Source: Artemisia argyi (taxonomy: Eukaryota; Streptophyta; Magnoliopsida; Asterales; Asteraceae). From it: a stretch of DNA of 64,000 nucleotides. The position numbers and the translations under genes were made by a program. The stretch is from NCBI GenBank assembly GCA_030686995.1, contig CM060696.1:7546487-7610486 (forward strand), written 5' to 3'. Below, piece after piece: positions 1 to 11,999 of the stretch. Below the pieces are notes generated by a model. It was not told the DNA's origin. It saw only the letters and a program-made list of their open reading frames with translations, and searched no databases. Positions within the stretch are counted from its first letter, which is position 1. Each line of letters starts with the position of its first letter.

Positions 1-79
1 GAATTATAGCTAAGTCTTTTAAATCTATGTCATGTGGTATTTGATTGGTTGTGAAGTTTAATGATATCCTACCACCAGC
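1..79 (-). pseudogene. Downstream part of a split retroelement ORF
   Basis: On the minus strand this stretch reads without a stop and continues, in the same frame, the ORF remnant at 18945-18662 once element A and one CCAGC target duplication are removed. The joined reading resembles the plant-transposon/Athila ORF1 type of protein: FILEFYATVNLS followed by GGRISLNFT. It is cut by the window edge. The function in the parent element was probably structural (gag-like); this is inferred from resemblance only. It belongs to the oldest layer here, the host sequence into which A inserted. Confidence 0.5.
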
Positions 80-166
80 TGATGAGGCGAAAAATGAACC
101 ACTTTTAGGGGGTCATTTAAGCCCGAATCCGAATTTATTTGATCAAATATTGCCCTAAATCGTTCC
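80..166 (+). repeat. 5' LTR of element A, first 87 bp
   Basis: It matches the start of the 3' LTR at 17256 nearly base for base, up to the Copia insertion after 166. The LTR resumes at 12413, after the duplicated target GTTCC. Confidence 0.9.
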
Positions 167-573
167 TGTATGACCTTAGATCTATCAACTTTAATACAAA
201 TATAAGCACTAGAAGAAGGAAAGATGGTGACTTGATATGATATGTGTGGCGTTAAGATGTATGAAAAAGAGTAATAAGATGAAGAGAACTTTTATTAAAA
301 ACACACACAATACACACATAAGCACACACCTCAAATTAGCCTTTAGGTGTTTAAATAGTTCTTACATGAGATGCCCTAAAAGGCTTTCCATGGGCTTGGT
401 CTTGGGCTTGGCTTTCTTTTAGATAAAAAGGCTTATATTACTTAACCTATGACATATTAGCTTACCAAGACCAAGGCCCATTGACTATTCTAATGACCTA
501 AACAATGACACATTACAACGTTACAATAAATGAGAATGACCATCACTTTCTAATATAATTTTTAATGCTAACA
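167..573 (-). repeat. 3' LTR of the Copia element
   Basis: It is the copy next to the purine-rich tract and differs from 12000-12407 at only a few positions (for example a missing G near 344). Ends are TG...CA. Confidence 0.92.
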
Positions 574-588
574 ATCTCCCCCTAAGGG
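574..588 (-). promoter_or_regulatory. Polypurine tract of the Copia element
   Basis: On the minus strand it reads CCCTTAGGGGGAGAT immediately before the 3' LTR, the standard place for the plus-strand DNA primer. Confidence 0.8.
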
Positions 589-3208
589 ATGGTCATTCGA
601 ATGATGCTCCACGTGAGTGGGTCTTCCGTGTTCTTTGTCTTTAACATTGTGTGTCGTTGTAGAATAGTCTTTAGTCTTTGTTCCTTCATGCTTTGTGATC
701 TTCGATAACTGATTTTTCATCATTCTTTGTTCCTTAGTGATGTGGAGTTATCTGCCTTTCGTCACTTCTACGTCTGTGGTGGTTGTTTGCCATTCCAACA
801 TGCTCATACATCTTTGGTCTTTGATATTCATATGCACGTAGTTCCCTTTCTTTCACTTTGATCTTTAGCCTTTATACTTTGTAGATTCTTCTTTTTGGCG
901 TAGAATCTTTCTTTGAACTTCGTGTTGTATAGATCTTTGAGGGAGCTTTCTTTAACTTCCAGATGTATGTATAAGCATGTGGAATCTGTCGCCTTGGAGA
1001 TGAAGCGTCCCTGCATATAAACAGTTAGCAATAAAACATCTGGTACTTACAGATAAGAATTAGAGATTGTCAACAGCATAGTGTGAAGACTCCTTCTAAC
1101 CCTTACCAAGGCCGTTCCCATGTCAGATACTCTCGAGAGAGCTTACAAGACCTACTTAGTAGCTCAATGACTGGGTGAGTCGCTGGGGATCACTCCACGA
1201 CTGTAGACCGTTTGAAACCACTGCGAACACTCAGCGTAACCCATAAAGAATTACCGAAGTGACCTGCTGTCAGGGCTGCTTGATGTTGACCCTGGCAGGG
1301 ATTTCCATTCAATCATTGAGAATCACAAATGTGAATCCTCTCATAAATGTTCTGGCAGATTGCTAAGATCTGCCTAGGACTCTAAAGTTTACATCTGGCG
1401 TCCTTAAGGATGAACAACCAGTGTAGAAATATCATGTGTTCCTATGAGATCTTTTGATGAATCTCGGGGCTCTAGACTCGATAAGTGCACATTTGGTTTC
1501 CTATGAGGAGATTAGGGAGAGGTCTCCTGCTTCAATATCAACCATCTCTAAGAGACAGGTCGATAGATTATGCCGGTTCCCCGTGAGAATGAAGCAAGCT
1601 CTTTTAAGAGAACTTGAGTGGCTAGAAGGTTTAGTGCAGTGCGTCACTGGGTCCATGACGTCTTTGTCTTCAATACCGGTGTCACCTTAGTAACAACCAG
1701 TAGCATATGAATTGAAGCCGGTGTCTGCCCTAAGGTTGAACATATGGAGGGCTATTTCTTTTCACCCTTTTTCATAACTTTTCTTTTTAATTCTTCAACC
1801 CCTTCTTTCTCCTTTCTCATTTTCTCCTTTTTTCAATCATACCTAAGGACTTCTAATTCTAATCTATTGGATTTGTCCTTGGGTAGATCCCTCCGGCTCT
1901 GGCGGATCATAGGACGGTTTTTCCTAACCTTAGTCACCTTATAACACCATGACTATCCTATAATTGATCACATGCCATAAAACCTTTTGTGAAAATCTCT
2001 CAAAGTGTTTATGATAATAAAACACATTGTTGTTACCACTTTGAGAGTTTTTGCATTTCTTTTGAAGGACTCCCCCTTCACATGTGCTCATGAATTTTTT
2101 AGAAATTTGCACATGCGTGAGGAGTTTGCACTTTTTGAATTGATCCACTTTCAGTGAACATGACCGATTCGAGACACGCTTACATCACTAGTTAGATTAG
2201 CTTGAAGTTATTACCCGTCCTGGTCAAGTCCAAAGAAAGTCTCTCGATGTGGTACATTCTACTCAGACAAGTCCTATTCGAGACATGCTTACATCACTAG
2301 TTAGACTAGCTTGAAATTATTACCCGTCCAGGACAAGTCTTTTCGATCACTGACTATTTAAGCTTCATCAATTCATTGATACATTCTGAGTCTAGCTCTT
2401 TTGAGATTCAGTCACAAGCTTTAAACATCTTTGATCACATTTTAATCATGTCTTCTCCCCCTCAAAAATAGCATATCGTGATATTTTTGATATCAACAGA
2501 TTAAGAAAAGGCTTTTTGGAGAGAAAGACAGATTAGATTTTGCATGAAATCGGAACATTTTTTTCTTTTTTATACTCCCCCTTTAATGATAGCATATTTA
2601 AAAGTCAATTAAGGGTTTTGAGGGAGTTATCTTGAGCACTCATTTGAAAGATTTTGAAAAATCTTTTGATTAATCTTGAAAAAGTGCTCAAGATTACTAT
2701 TTTGAAAACGAGTTTTTGTTTGAAGTCTTTTTCGTTTGTTTAGACTCGAACTTTTTGAAAAAGAGTTCGTCATTGAACGTACGAGTCCTTGATTTGAAAA
2801 TAATCAGAAGTCGTCATTAGAGCCCGGGTTTCGTATTGATGTATACGAAAGCCATTGTGAAGAAACTTTTGAGAAACGACATGTTTTAGAAAAACATTTT
2901 AAAGAACTCCCGCTCAAGCATCTGTACATGTCCGTATCATTGTTGAATGACATTTCTAGAAACGTACAGAATATTGATTTATACGAGAGACATGTCGTGA
3001 GAAGAATATTTTTGGATTTTTTGATTTTATATTGTTTTTGTATTTTTTGAAAATTTTATATTTTTGTATTTTGTTTTTGTTGGTTTTTCAAATTTTGTAT
3101 TTTGTTTTTTCAAAAATATTTACAGCGAAGCGATTTTGAAAACATTTTTCAAGAAGATTCGAGAAGACGTACTAGCTCCTCAGGAGTTAGGCTTCGCATG
3201 CCAATTCG
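589..3208 (-). other. Long non-coding 3' region of the Copia element
   Basis: About 2.6 kb lies between the end of RNase H and the 3' LTR. I find no long ORF on either strand. SIRE-type elements often carry an extra (envelope-like) ORF here; none is visible. Two further GGGGGAG tracts occur on the element's strand (about 2455-2464 and 2574-2583), resembling extra polypurine tracts. A direct duplication lies at 2165-2340, and 2990-3120 is very T-rich. Confidence 0.6.
2165..2340 (-). repeat. Direct duplication, about 62 bp, period 113 bp
   Basis: 2165-2226 and 2278-2340 are near-identical (ATTCGAGACAYGCTTACATC onward to TTATTACCCGTCC). It is a local tandem duplication in the 3' non-coding region of the Copia element. 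Confidence 0.75.
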
Positions 3209-3574
3209 TCAAACTAAATAGTCAAACCTTTCTTTTGGAAGGGCTTTAGTAAATAGATCGGCGAGTTGGTAATCAGTCTTAACGAAAAATAATTCAACAG
3301 TACCGTCTTCCACGTGTTCTTTGATGAAATGGTAGCGGACTTTGATATGCTTCGTCTTAGAGTGATGTACTGGATTGCACGAGATGGCTATGGCACTTTT
3401 TGAGTCACAATACATAGGTATTTTGTCAAAAGTAAAGCCATAATCTGTGAGCTGTGTCCGCATCCAAAGAACTTGGGCACAACACGCAAATAGAGACACA
3501 TACTCGGCTTCGGCGGTTGATAGTGCAGTACAATCCTGTTTCTTTGAAGACCAGCTTACAAGCTTTTCACCCAA
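3209..3574 (-). pseudogene. pol: Copia RNase H, C-terminal end of Pol (separate frame)
   Basis: This is the C-terminal end of the Copia polyprotein: [10 protein letters not shown], the catalytic-region string [11 protein letters not shown] and a [16 protein letters not shown] block are the family's RNase H signatures. It degrades RNA in the RNA:DNA hybrid during reverse transcription. It lies one frame away from the RT reading frame. The junction near 3570 shows a one-base frameshift where the upstream frame runs into a TAA (ending ...QFWVKSL). The end of this frame looks natural ([18 protein letters not shown]). Confidence 0.88.
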
Positions 3575-6500
3575 AATTGTGCTCCACCTGATGTACTCTT
3601 TGCTGTAACTTGATCACCAGCATGGTCTGCATCTGAAAATGCTGTTAGATTGAACTCCGAATCCTTCGGATACCAAAGTCCCATGTTAATGGTGCTTCGT
3701 AGGTACCGAAAGATCCGTTTAACCTCTTTGAGGTGAAGTTCGGTAGGCTTTGCCTGAAACCGTGCTAACAAACAAACAGCAAATTGAATATCTGGTCGGC
3801 TAGCAGTTAGGTACATGAGAGAACCGATCATGCTCCGATATTTCTTCGGATCGATGGGTTTTCCAAACAAATCAGCACCTATTTTTGGTGAAGTGACCAT
3901 TGGTGTACCAACAGAATCACAATTTTCCATTCCATGTTTTTTCAAAATCTCAATTGTATATTTAGCTTGATTGATAAAAATACCACGAGGGGATTGATGA
4001 ATTTGTAAACCAAGAAAGAATTTTAGTTCCCCCATCATGGACATTTCAAATTTACTTTTCATGAGATTTTCAAAATGTTTTGAATGGTTAGGATTGGTTG
4101 ATCCAAAAATAATGTCGTCTACGTAAATTTGAACGATCAAAATATCATCTTTGAATTTTTTGATAAACAGGGTGTCATCAACCGTTCCTTTTGTGAAATT
4201 GTTTTTGAGCAAGAAAGATGATAGTTCGTCATACCACGCTCTTGGAGCTTGTTTTAGACCATAAATTGCTTTCTTAAGCTTGTAGACGTAGTCTGGATGA
4301 TCTTTGTCGATGAATCCCTCTGGCTGACTCACATACACTTCTTCTTTCAGAGTTCCATTCAAGAAAGCTGTCTTAATGTCCATCTGATAGACTGTGATGT
4401 TTTTGTGAGCTGCATAGGCTAAGAAAATCCGGACTGCTTCAAGTCTAGCTACAGGCGCGAATGATTCTTCGAAATCTATCCCTTCTTCTTGTGGATAACC
4501 TTTAGCCACGAGACGAGCTTTGTTGCGAATAACAGTCATTTCCTCATCCAGTTTGTTCTTCCACAACCACTTGAGATCAAGAACTCGTTTATCAAGTGGT
4601 CGTTCAACAAGTTCCCAACTGTCATGTAACAGGTATTGAAGAAATTCCTCCTGCATCGCTTCAATCCATGGGTTTTCTGCCATTGCTTCTCGAATGTTCT
4701 TAGGTACTTTGGTGCTTATTGAGCAAATGTAAATGCACAATTCGAGATCGGTGGCAAGTTGTCTCCTCGTCTGAACTGGCATTGAAGGATCACCAATAAC
4801 ATGTACTAACGGATGGTCTTTTGTCCATTGAAACGTAGAAGGGTACCTTGGGTGTAACGAATGTGTGTTAGATGGTTCTTGTAACATTGAAGAAGATTCA
4901 GTAGAGTCTGTTGCAAATGGGTTTTCAAATACTTCTTCTTCTTCTAACGCAACATCGTTTGAATTATTTGTTGGTTCTTCTTGAAAATTTGTGTTTTGAT
5001 TTTGCTCATCAACTCTTGGTAGTTCAGTTTCAAGTACTGGAGTTGCTTGAGTAGATGTAGATGATGTTGATGTAGTTGGTGCTTCAGCTTCGATTGTGGT
5101 AGATGCAGCTTGTGATGGTGGTGGTGGTTGATTTTGAGCGGGTGCAGCGGAATGTTGTTGAGATGCATTTGTCGAAGTTCCACCATAATATTCATCAAAC
5201 ATTAACTCGAAGAAATTTTCCAGTTCTTGTTCTGAAGGTTTGTCCGTGTTTGTTGAATGAGCTCCATTAGGCACGAGTCCTGAACTGATGTGTCCAGAAG
5301 TCTGACTGTTTGGTGCGGGTCCTAATCCGTTTTGATTAGAAGCCATTGGATTAAGCGCGGGTTCTAGAGCGTATCTCTCAGAAGCCATTTGTGAAATCTC
5401 GTCAAACTTCACATTCATCGTCTCCATTATCTTTTTCGTTCTTCTATTATACACCCTGAATGCCCTCGAGTTTTCTGAATATCCAATGAAGATTCCAATA
5501 TCACCCTTAGCTTTCAACTTTCCTAGATCTTCTCTGTCGTTCGTCGGATAGCACAAAGCGCCAAACACGTGAAGGTAAGAGATGTCAGGTTTACGGTTGT
5601 TCACTAGCTCATATGGGGTTTTATTGAATCTTGGATGGACTAGGGATCGGTTTTGAGTAAAAAAAGCAGTGGCTACAGCATCAGCCCATAAGAATAGTGG
5701 TGCACTAGAAAAAATCAGCATTGTGCGAGCAGCTTCCACAAGAGTTCGATTTCTTCTTTCAACTACCCCATTCTGCTGTGGAGTTCTAACAACTGATGTT
5801 TGATGTGTGATTCCAACATCTTCAATGTAAGTTCTTAACTCCTGATTTGTGAATTCTGTGCCATTATCTGTTCTTATAATCCTTACTGGAGCTTGAAGTA
5901 GAACTTGAATACGCTTCAGAAAGGTGATGATGATGCCTGGTGCTTCGTCTTTTGTTCTCAAAAACTTTACCCAAGTATATCTTGAATAATCATCAACAAT
6001 AACGAGAATGTACTTCTTCCCATTAATGCTTTCAACTCTCATTGGGCCACATAAGTCCATGTGCAACATATTTAACCTTGCTTCCGAACTAGGTACGGTT
6101 TTGGGTTTATATGATGCTCTTTTACTTTTTCCTTGTTCGCATGATGGACATAGGTGTTCCTTGGTGTATTTGAACTTAGGAAGTCCGTTGACGATGTTGT
6201 CTTTGGCTAACTTGTTGATGGTGTCAAAATTGAGATGGGATAAACGTCTATGCCACAGCCAGGACTTAGTTTCGGTTGCCCTTGTCATAAGACAAATTGG
6301 TGATGTAGAAGCCATTTGGTTGATGTCGATAGCATACAAGTTTGTACCACGTTTACCAGTTAAGAGATCATCACCAACCAAATTTCTTATAAAAACCGTG
6401 TTTCTCCTGAATGCAACTTCTAAATCTGCATCACAAAACTGCCCAACTGAAAACAAGTTGTGTCCCAACCCTTCGACGTAGTAAACTCGAGTGATCAAAA

Positions 6501-6655
6501 AATTCCCAAACTGAAGATCTCCAAAACCCTGGATAGCTGCTACATGATCATTTCCAAAGCGTACAGTTCCCATGAATTTCCAGATGAAATTGATCAGCAG
6601 CTTTAAATTCCCGGTCATGTGCTTGGAGCAACCCGAGTCGACGATCCAAAGACAT
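3556..6655 (-). pseudogene. pol: Copia Pol: protease start, integrase, reverse transcriptase
   Basis: The open frame starts within the protease motif ([11 protein letters not shown], around 6608-6640, just upstream of the first Met at 6618). Counting from that Met: the integrase zinc region has H123, H128, C157 and C160. The integrase core follows with D188, D251 (RTDNGTEF) and E287 (GVVERRNR). A Pro/Ser/Thr-rich linker spans about 410-610. The RT follows, with the [10 protein letters not shown] block and the catalytic YVDD at about 832-835, and then the start of RNase H. The protein is cytoplasmic, acting inside virus-like particles. It is disconnected from gag by a frameshift near 6655 and from the RNase H end by another near 3570. 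The domains themselves are uninterrupted over about 1,020 codons. Assignment to Copia is certain; the SIRE lineage is likely. Confidence 0.93.
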
Positions 6656-8258
6656 ATTTCGATAACCTGCCAAGAACAGAAGAGTTTGCATTTGGAAACC
6701 GTTTTGAATTTGGTTCCATGAGGTTAGGAGTAAAATCTAAATCACACTCATAGACAGTTGCTACTTGTTTAGCTTGAGTTATTTCTAATTTGCCGTCCTT
6801 AAGAGTGAACTCTCTACCCGTGGGTATCCACATACAAAACTTAAGGTAGTTCCTAGGCATTCGACTAATAGTGGTAGTCCTAAACCGTGTAACTAATCTT
6901 TCGATAGATCTGGATCTAGCACTAGGTCTTTTTGGAACATACTTTTGTTTAGGCGTAACATTCACATACTTAGAAACACATTCATCATGAAGATCATTAA
7001 TTAAACATTTCTTGCATATTAAACAAACAGAGTCATTACATGCATTAGAACCAGTACTTTCGACATTACATTCAGATGAATCATGTTTCTTATTACAAAG
7101 CGATAAATTCCTAGGGTGTTCTTCTACTTCTTCAACTTTATTCTTGCTACTACTCGTAGAAACAGGCGAGACTCTATTGTTCCTTGTATTGCTCCTAGGC
7201 TTTAGTCTGCTGCTCCTAGAGGTGCATTCTAATCCTGTAGAAGGTAAGGCACACACATTAGGATTTATATTGTTGTCCTTTTTAGCATCACTAGACTCTT
7301 TAGAATTATCCTTTTTGCACACATTTGTCTTAGAAGTGGAGGCAGACGCATTAGTGGGACTAATCCTAAAAAGGCCAGGTGCTATCACTTTTGGTGTTTC
7401 AACAACCGCTTTTCCTTTATCAACAATCTTAACATTTTCACTTTTCTTGGGCAAGGGTGTTGGAGTGACTGGTTTTGTCAAATCCCTTTTCTCATCGACT
7501 TTTGGAGCAAACCGTGAAATTGACATTTTTGGTTTTTGAACCGTGTTTGAAACATTTGGTTTCTCCGAAGTCAATGGTTTTGCAAACTTAGTTTCCTCAC
7601 CCTTTCCTTTTTGACTTTCTAGCTGAGCCCTCAAAAGATCATTTTGCTCTTTCATGTTCTTTAAGGCACGCTCATACGACAATTTGTCATACTTGCATTC
7701 TTTCTTTTTCCGATCAAGTTGTTTAAAATATGACACATTTTCCTTTTCAAGCTTTATAAGAGCATTTTCATATTTTGAAACAATTGCGGAGGTCTCAGCT
7801 CTTAGTCGTTCATCGTCTTGAACAGAATATGTTTGTAAAATGATGGACATAATGTCAGTGGTCATAACAGCTTCGAAGAGAGAATCATTTAGGTTTTCCA
7901 AAACATTCATGTTTTCACGAGTATCATTAGCTTCGTTTACCAGGGATTTGTGGTCCTTGACAAAGTCGGCCGTTTCTTTTAAGAAAGCTTGTTTAAAATG
8001 GATTACCCTCGCACTGATGTTATTCAGTGGGATAGTAATTTCGTTTTCAAAAACTTTTTTCTGCTCAATATGAAAACTGGAATGCCAGTTGTTGATGTTA
8101 ATTGTAGTTTTAGAAGCAACAATATTTTGAAGTTCTTGAATTCTCTTTTTAACGTCATCCAAAATTTCTCTAACCTCACTTGTATTAAAAGTGTTGTTAG
8201 AAGAAATTTGTTCCATTTTTGAAAGAGATTTGGAAACAATTACTTTCTTAGAAAACAT
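6615..8258 (-). pseudogene. gag: Copia gag-pol spacer region
   Basis: 547 codons, rich in Lys, Ser and Asn, with heptad-like Leu/Glu stretches in the first 200 residues (coiled coil likely) and a Cys/His cluster (residues about 380-420: CNKKHDSSEC, CLICKKCL). It links the zinc-knuckle part of gag to the protease. It is in the same frame as the gag segment at 8271 and separated from it by a single TGA (8271-8273), where a Trp codon would fit the context. Its own last about 13 residues are out-of-frame reading after the 6655 frameshift. I know this part from large SIRE-type Asteraceae elements; no enzymatic function is recognised. Confidence 0.75.
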
Positions 8259-8270
8259 TTTTGTGAATGG

Positions 8271-10013
8271 TCATTTTATGGAAAACACAGATGGTTCTTT
8301 TTGTGGAACAAAAGTAATTCCCGAAAGTTTGTTCAATTTGTTGTAATCAATGGGTTTCAAATCCTTTTGTTTCATTTTAGTAATGCTCTCTTCGACATGT
8401 TCTATCGTTTGCACAGAATCCTGAACGACGAGAGGATCATGTTTGGTGTAAATCATATTACCATTATACAAAACATTCTGTTCTTGCTGAGCTTTCTTGA
8501 GATTACTGGGGGTGTTGTTACCAAGAGCCACTTTATGTTTCGTATGGTAAACCGGATTAGTTTGATTTGAAATCATTTTCATTGTTTGACTTGCCTGGCC
8601 CGATTTAACCACTAATTCCTCTAAATGAGCAATCATGTGTTCTGACTCTACGATTTCGGCCAAAAGTTTGTCTTCTTTCTTTGCAAAGTCCTTTTTCAAC
8701 TCATCCCTTTCTTTTTCAAGATTGGTATAAGCTGTTTTTTGTTTAGAAAGTTGGTTTTGTAAATCAGAAATTTCCGCGTTTAATGATTTTATCTTTTTGA
8801 AAGAATTAACATCAAGTGTATCAAACTTGAGTTGCAATTGTTTTTCCCTTGAAACGGAATTTTGATAACCAGTTTCTAATTCAGACAATCTTTTGTTATG
8901 AAATTCAAAAGCTTTATTGTTTTCTTTGTAACTCTCAAGCTCAGCGGTCAATTTAACATTCGCGGCCTTAACATCGCGATTGACCTTTTTCACATTCTCA
9001 ATTTCAATACGACAATTATTCAATAATGATTCAAACAAAGCACGTGTTTCCTCATCATTCTCAGCATGCTGTGAAACGAAGCCTCCATTATGATTCACAT
9101 CTGGAGTTGCTGAAGGAGTATTGCTACTACTTGGCGTGTCCAGGTATGTATCATAAGTGGGTGCTAGCTTCTCAGAATGCTGTTCCTCATGAGGAGACAT
9201 ATCAAATATATCATTATTGTGACATGTGTTGAAGTTTGATACCTCGGATGGTGCATTGGTGTCATAAACAGGAAGTGTGTCAGAATCCGTGTCATACTTA
9301 GCTTCCTGAAGATTCGCCATGAATATGCAGTTCGCATCGATATCCTCTCTATCTTCCATGTCATCCATAAGAGCCATAAAATCATTCTCCTCTGCGTTCA
9401 ACTGAAATCCTGCCTCTGCCTTTTGTGCCAACATCACTGCTTTCTGCAAGTACGCTAGATCTTTCTTGTTCGGCTTAGTAGGACAGTTCCTTGCCATATG
9501 ACCTACACCCTGACAGTTGAAACACTTAACCGGATTACCCTGATTCCCATTTCCCAAATTCCCAACTACTGGAGCTGCAACATTTCTATTCTGATTACCC
9601 ATTGCCTGATTACCAACATTCTGACCCCTCTGATTTCCAACAAACTGACCCAACTGATTCCCTGCATTCTGACCATACTGATTCCCTGCACTCTGATTCC
9701 CTGCATTCAGCATATTCTGATTCCCCATGTTAAGTCCAGTAGCATATCCTTGCTGATTCCCATAAACTCCAACCATTTGGCCTCCGTTGCCCATATTGAA
9801 ACTCGGTTGAGCAATCTGCTTATTGCGAGTGTTCGATGAAATCCTTTGGTTGTTGTTTGTTGGTGTAGAATAGCGTCCTTGGAATGCCTTTGACAGAAAA
9901 GCAAACGCTTGGGTCAATGCTGCAGTAGCTTCATCATTTTCAGTGAATTCTGGTTCTTGGAATTGTTGGTATTGCTGTTGTGGAATAACATGTTGTTGTT
10001 GTTGTGGGTAGAA
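8271..10013 (-). pseudogene. gag: Copia gag, C-terminal part with CCHC zinc knuckle
   Basis: It opens directly after the TAG at 10014-10016 and is in frame with the gag N-terminal part. It contains a Gln-rich stretch, about 85 residues of imperfect GNQ repeats (9530-9790), then the nucleic-acid-binding knuckle CFNCQGVGHMARNC (CX2CX4HX4C) at about 9480-9525. A long acidic, then coiled-coil segment (heptads of Leu/Lys/Glu, 8640-9060) follows. It would package RNA and build particles. It ends at the TGA at 8271-8273. The GNQ tract is low complexity and likely to vary in length between copies. Confidence 0.88.
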
Positions 10014-10865
10014 CTATTGTTGGTAGACCGGTGTTGGTTGTTGAATGTATGATGGTTGCATGTAGTTGTGAGTGGAAGATGATGATGATTGTTGTGTGTT
10101 TACTGGTAGCGGTGTTGGTGTAGTAGCAATTAATGCGAGAGGATCATGATTCTTTGCCAATCTTTCTTTCCTTACTTCATTAGCCTCAGCTTGGTTTTGC
10201 TTCAAAAAGTCATAGAGTTGATCATAGTTCACCTTATGTAAATCCTTTGTTTGATTGACAATTATAACATAGCGACCCCATTCTTCTGGAAGGTTATTGA
10301 TGAATTTGATGTTTGTTGCAATTGTTCGAGGTGTCAACTTGTTTCTGATTAACTCATTCATCAAAGTGCAAAACCTTGTGTAGTAAGATTCAATCTGTTC
10401 ACCTTTAGTGGATGTGAAATTCTCCCATTCAGTAAGAAGTTTGTTCTCAACGTCTTGTTGTCCAATCTCTGTTCCATGACAAATCCTTCTAACACGTTCC
10501 CACATAGCATAAGCAGTTTCACAGCTGTCGACCGCAACAAAGATCTCCCGTGGTAATCCAAGTTGGATTAAATGCATTGCCATATCATCAGCGGCGATCT
10601 GCTTCTTGTCTTCCTCTGTGTAATCTACTTCTGTTTGTTCACGCACGAATGGTTGAGTAGGAGGTGTTGTATTTGGATTACCTTCAATTTGAACTTGTCT
10701 TGGCTTGAATGGACCATTTGTAATGGAGTTGATCATTAATTTACCATCAGGCTTTGTTTTGATGTAACGAAGCATGCGGCTTGTCCATGGGAGATATCCA
10801 CCTTTTTCAAGCATCAGAGGTCGGTTTTTCGCACCAGCTGCATGAATATCTTGCTGAGTAGCCAT
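10014..10865 (-). pseudogene. gag: Copia gag, N-terminal capsid-like part
   Basis: The start at 10865 gives an N-terminus typical of plant Copia gag (MATQQDIHAAGAKNRPLMLE, then GYLPWTSRMLRYIK). The UBN2/gag capsid block follows (AMWERVRRICHG...ENFTSTKGEQIESYYTRF...LPEEWGRYV). It forms the particle shell. It ends in an in-frame TAG at 10014-10016 in a Gln-rich linker, where CAG would be expected (one C-to-T change on this strand). Without readthrough it would yield a 283-residue gag lacking the zinc knuckle. Confidence 0.9.
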
Positions 10866-11984
10866 TGATGAAGTGTAGATTGATAAAGTTGATTCTTGGA
10901 TCGTTCCAACGAAGTAGGAGTTGTGTTTAGTGTAAGTTGATGCAAGTTTTTATGGTGAAAAATTTGATCTGAAACCTTGAAACATCAATAACTTCCGTTC
11001 AGAGTGGATTTGGGCCTCGAAGCTTGGCTTGAATGATCTTTAGATGATTCAATGTGTCCTTCTTCTCGGTCTCACGGTCGTTTTGACAGCTGATTCGTCG
11101 AAAACGGAGTTACGGTTCAAAAGTTATGGCCGTTTGAAGTTTGGTTGTCAAAAAGTCAAAATCTTACGCGTAAAGCTTGATTTTACGCGTAAACCTTGAA
11201 TAATCTTACGCGTAAAATGTTATGCGTAACCTTTAAGTTATGCGTAAGATCTAAGTTATGCGTAAACAATATTGTTTATGCGTAGACTTTGATTTTACGC
11301 GTAAACTTAGAGTTTATGCGTAAGAATGTTACGCGTAAGGTTTTTTCAACCAATTTGATCTCTCAAACTTATCCAAGCTTGAAAGATATCCCGTGTTGAA
11401 GTATTCCACAAACTTATCCAAGTCAGGGAAGTACTGAGTCACCGTAGCACGAAGAGAGGACCTGTGATAAAGCTTATGCGTAGAACACTGAAACTTACGC
11501 GTAAGATTAAATCTTATGCGTAAGATCTGACTTATGCGTAGAAATGGAACTTACGCGTAGGATTTAGCGCGTAGACTTACAAGTTAAGCGTAGGAACAGG
11601 GTTTTGACCAATGTTACGTGTAAGAAAAGGGTTTTGACCTTAGTTACGCGTAAGAAAAGGGTTTTAGGCCAAAATTTATGCGTAAAAAGGACAGAAAGTA
11701 CTGTTCACAGCTGTAGATTCGTACTATTCACCCAAGTTACGCGTAAAGTGACCAGAAAGCTTGAAAAACCCGATTTTTTCAACCAAAAACACTTTTTCCA
11801 CTTGTTTCTTTTGATCAAATCTTTCCCAAAACACTTAGAAACACTAAAACTTCAATAAAGACAACAACTTTAACACCAAAACTTGTAAAAATCAAACCTT
11901 TTTTGAAGAAAAAGTACACAAATGAATGAAAAGTGTAACTTTTTAACAAAAAACTTGATAAAAACACTCCTAAATCATTGTTAG
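10866..11984 (-). other. Leader of the Copia element
   Basis: This is a 1.1-kb untranslated leader between PBS and gag. It holds the TTACGCGTAA word cluster (separate entry) and A/T-rich sequence near the PBS (11760-11980). No convincing coding region. Confidence 0.7.
11160..11755. repeat. Cluster of about 21 TTACGCGTAA-like palindromic words
   Basis: In two blocks (11160-11345 and 11470-11755) the word TTACGCGTAA or its one-base variants (TTATGCGTAA, TTACGTGTAA, TTAAGCGTAG) occurs about 21 times at irregular spacing of roughly 12-40 bp. The core ACGCGT is self-complementary. Many variants are C-to-T changes at the CG, as expected if the CG is methylated. The flanks between words are not repeated, so this is not a tandem array. 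Confidence 0.85.
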
Positions 11985-11997
11985 GCGATTGATACCA
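11985..11997 (-). promoter_or_regulatory. Copia primer binding site (tRNA-iMet type)
   Basis: On the minus strand the LTR is followed by AG and then TGGTATCAATCGC, close to the usual plant Copia site TGGTATCAGAGC. Confidence 0.85.
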
Positions 11998-11999
11998 CT

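Noticed and set aside
589..3208. Possible envelope-like ORF after Copia pol
   Set aside because: No frame longer than about 80 codons on the element's strand; stops are dense.
6008..7539. Plus-strand ORFs of 157 and 175 codons
   Set aside because: Antisense shadows of the Copia gag/pol; no features of their own.
11160..11755. CRISPR-like spaced repeats
   Set aside because: Words are 10 bp and degenerate with spacing from about 12 to 40 bp, inside a plant retrotransposon leader.
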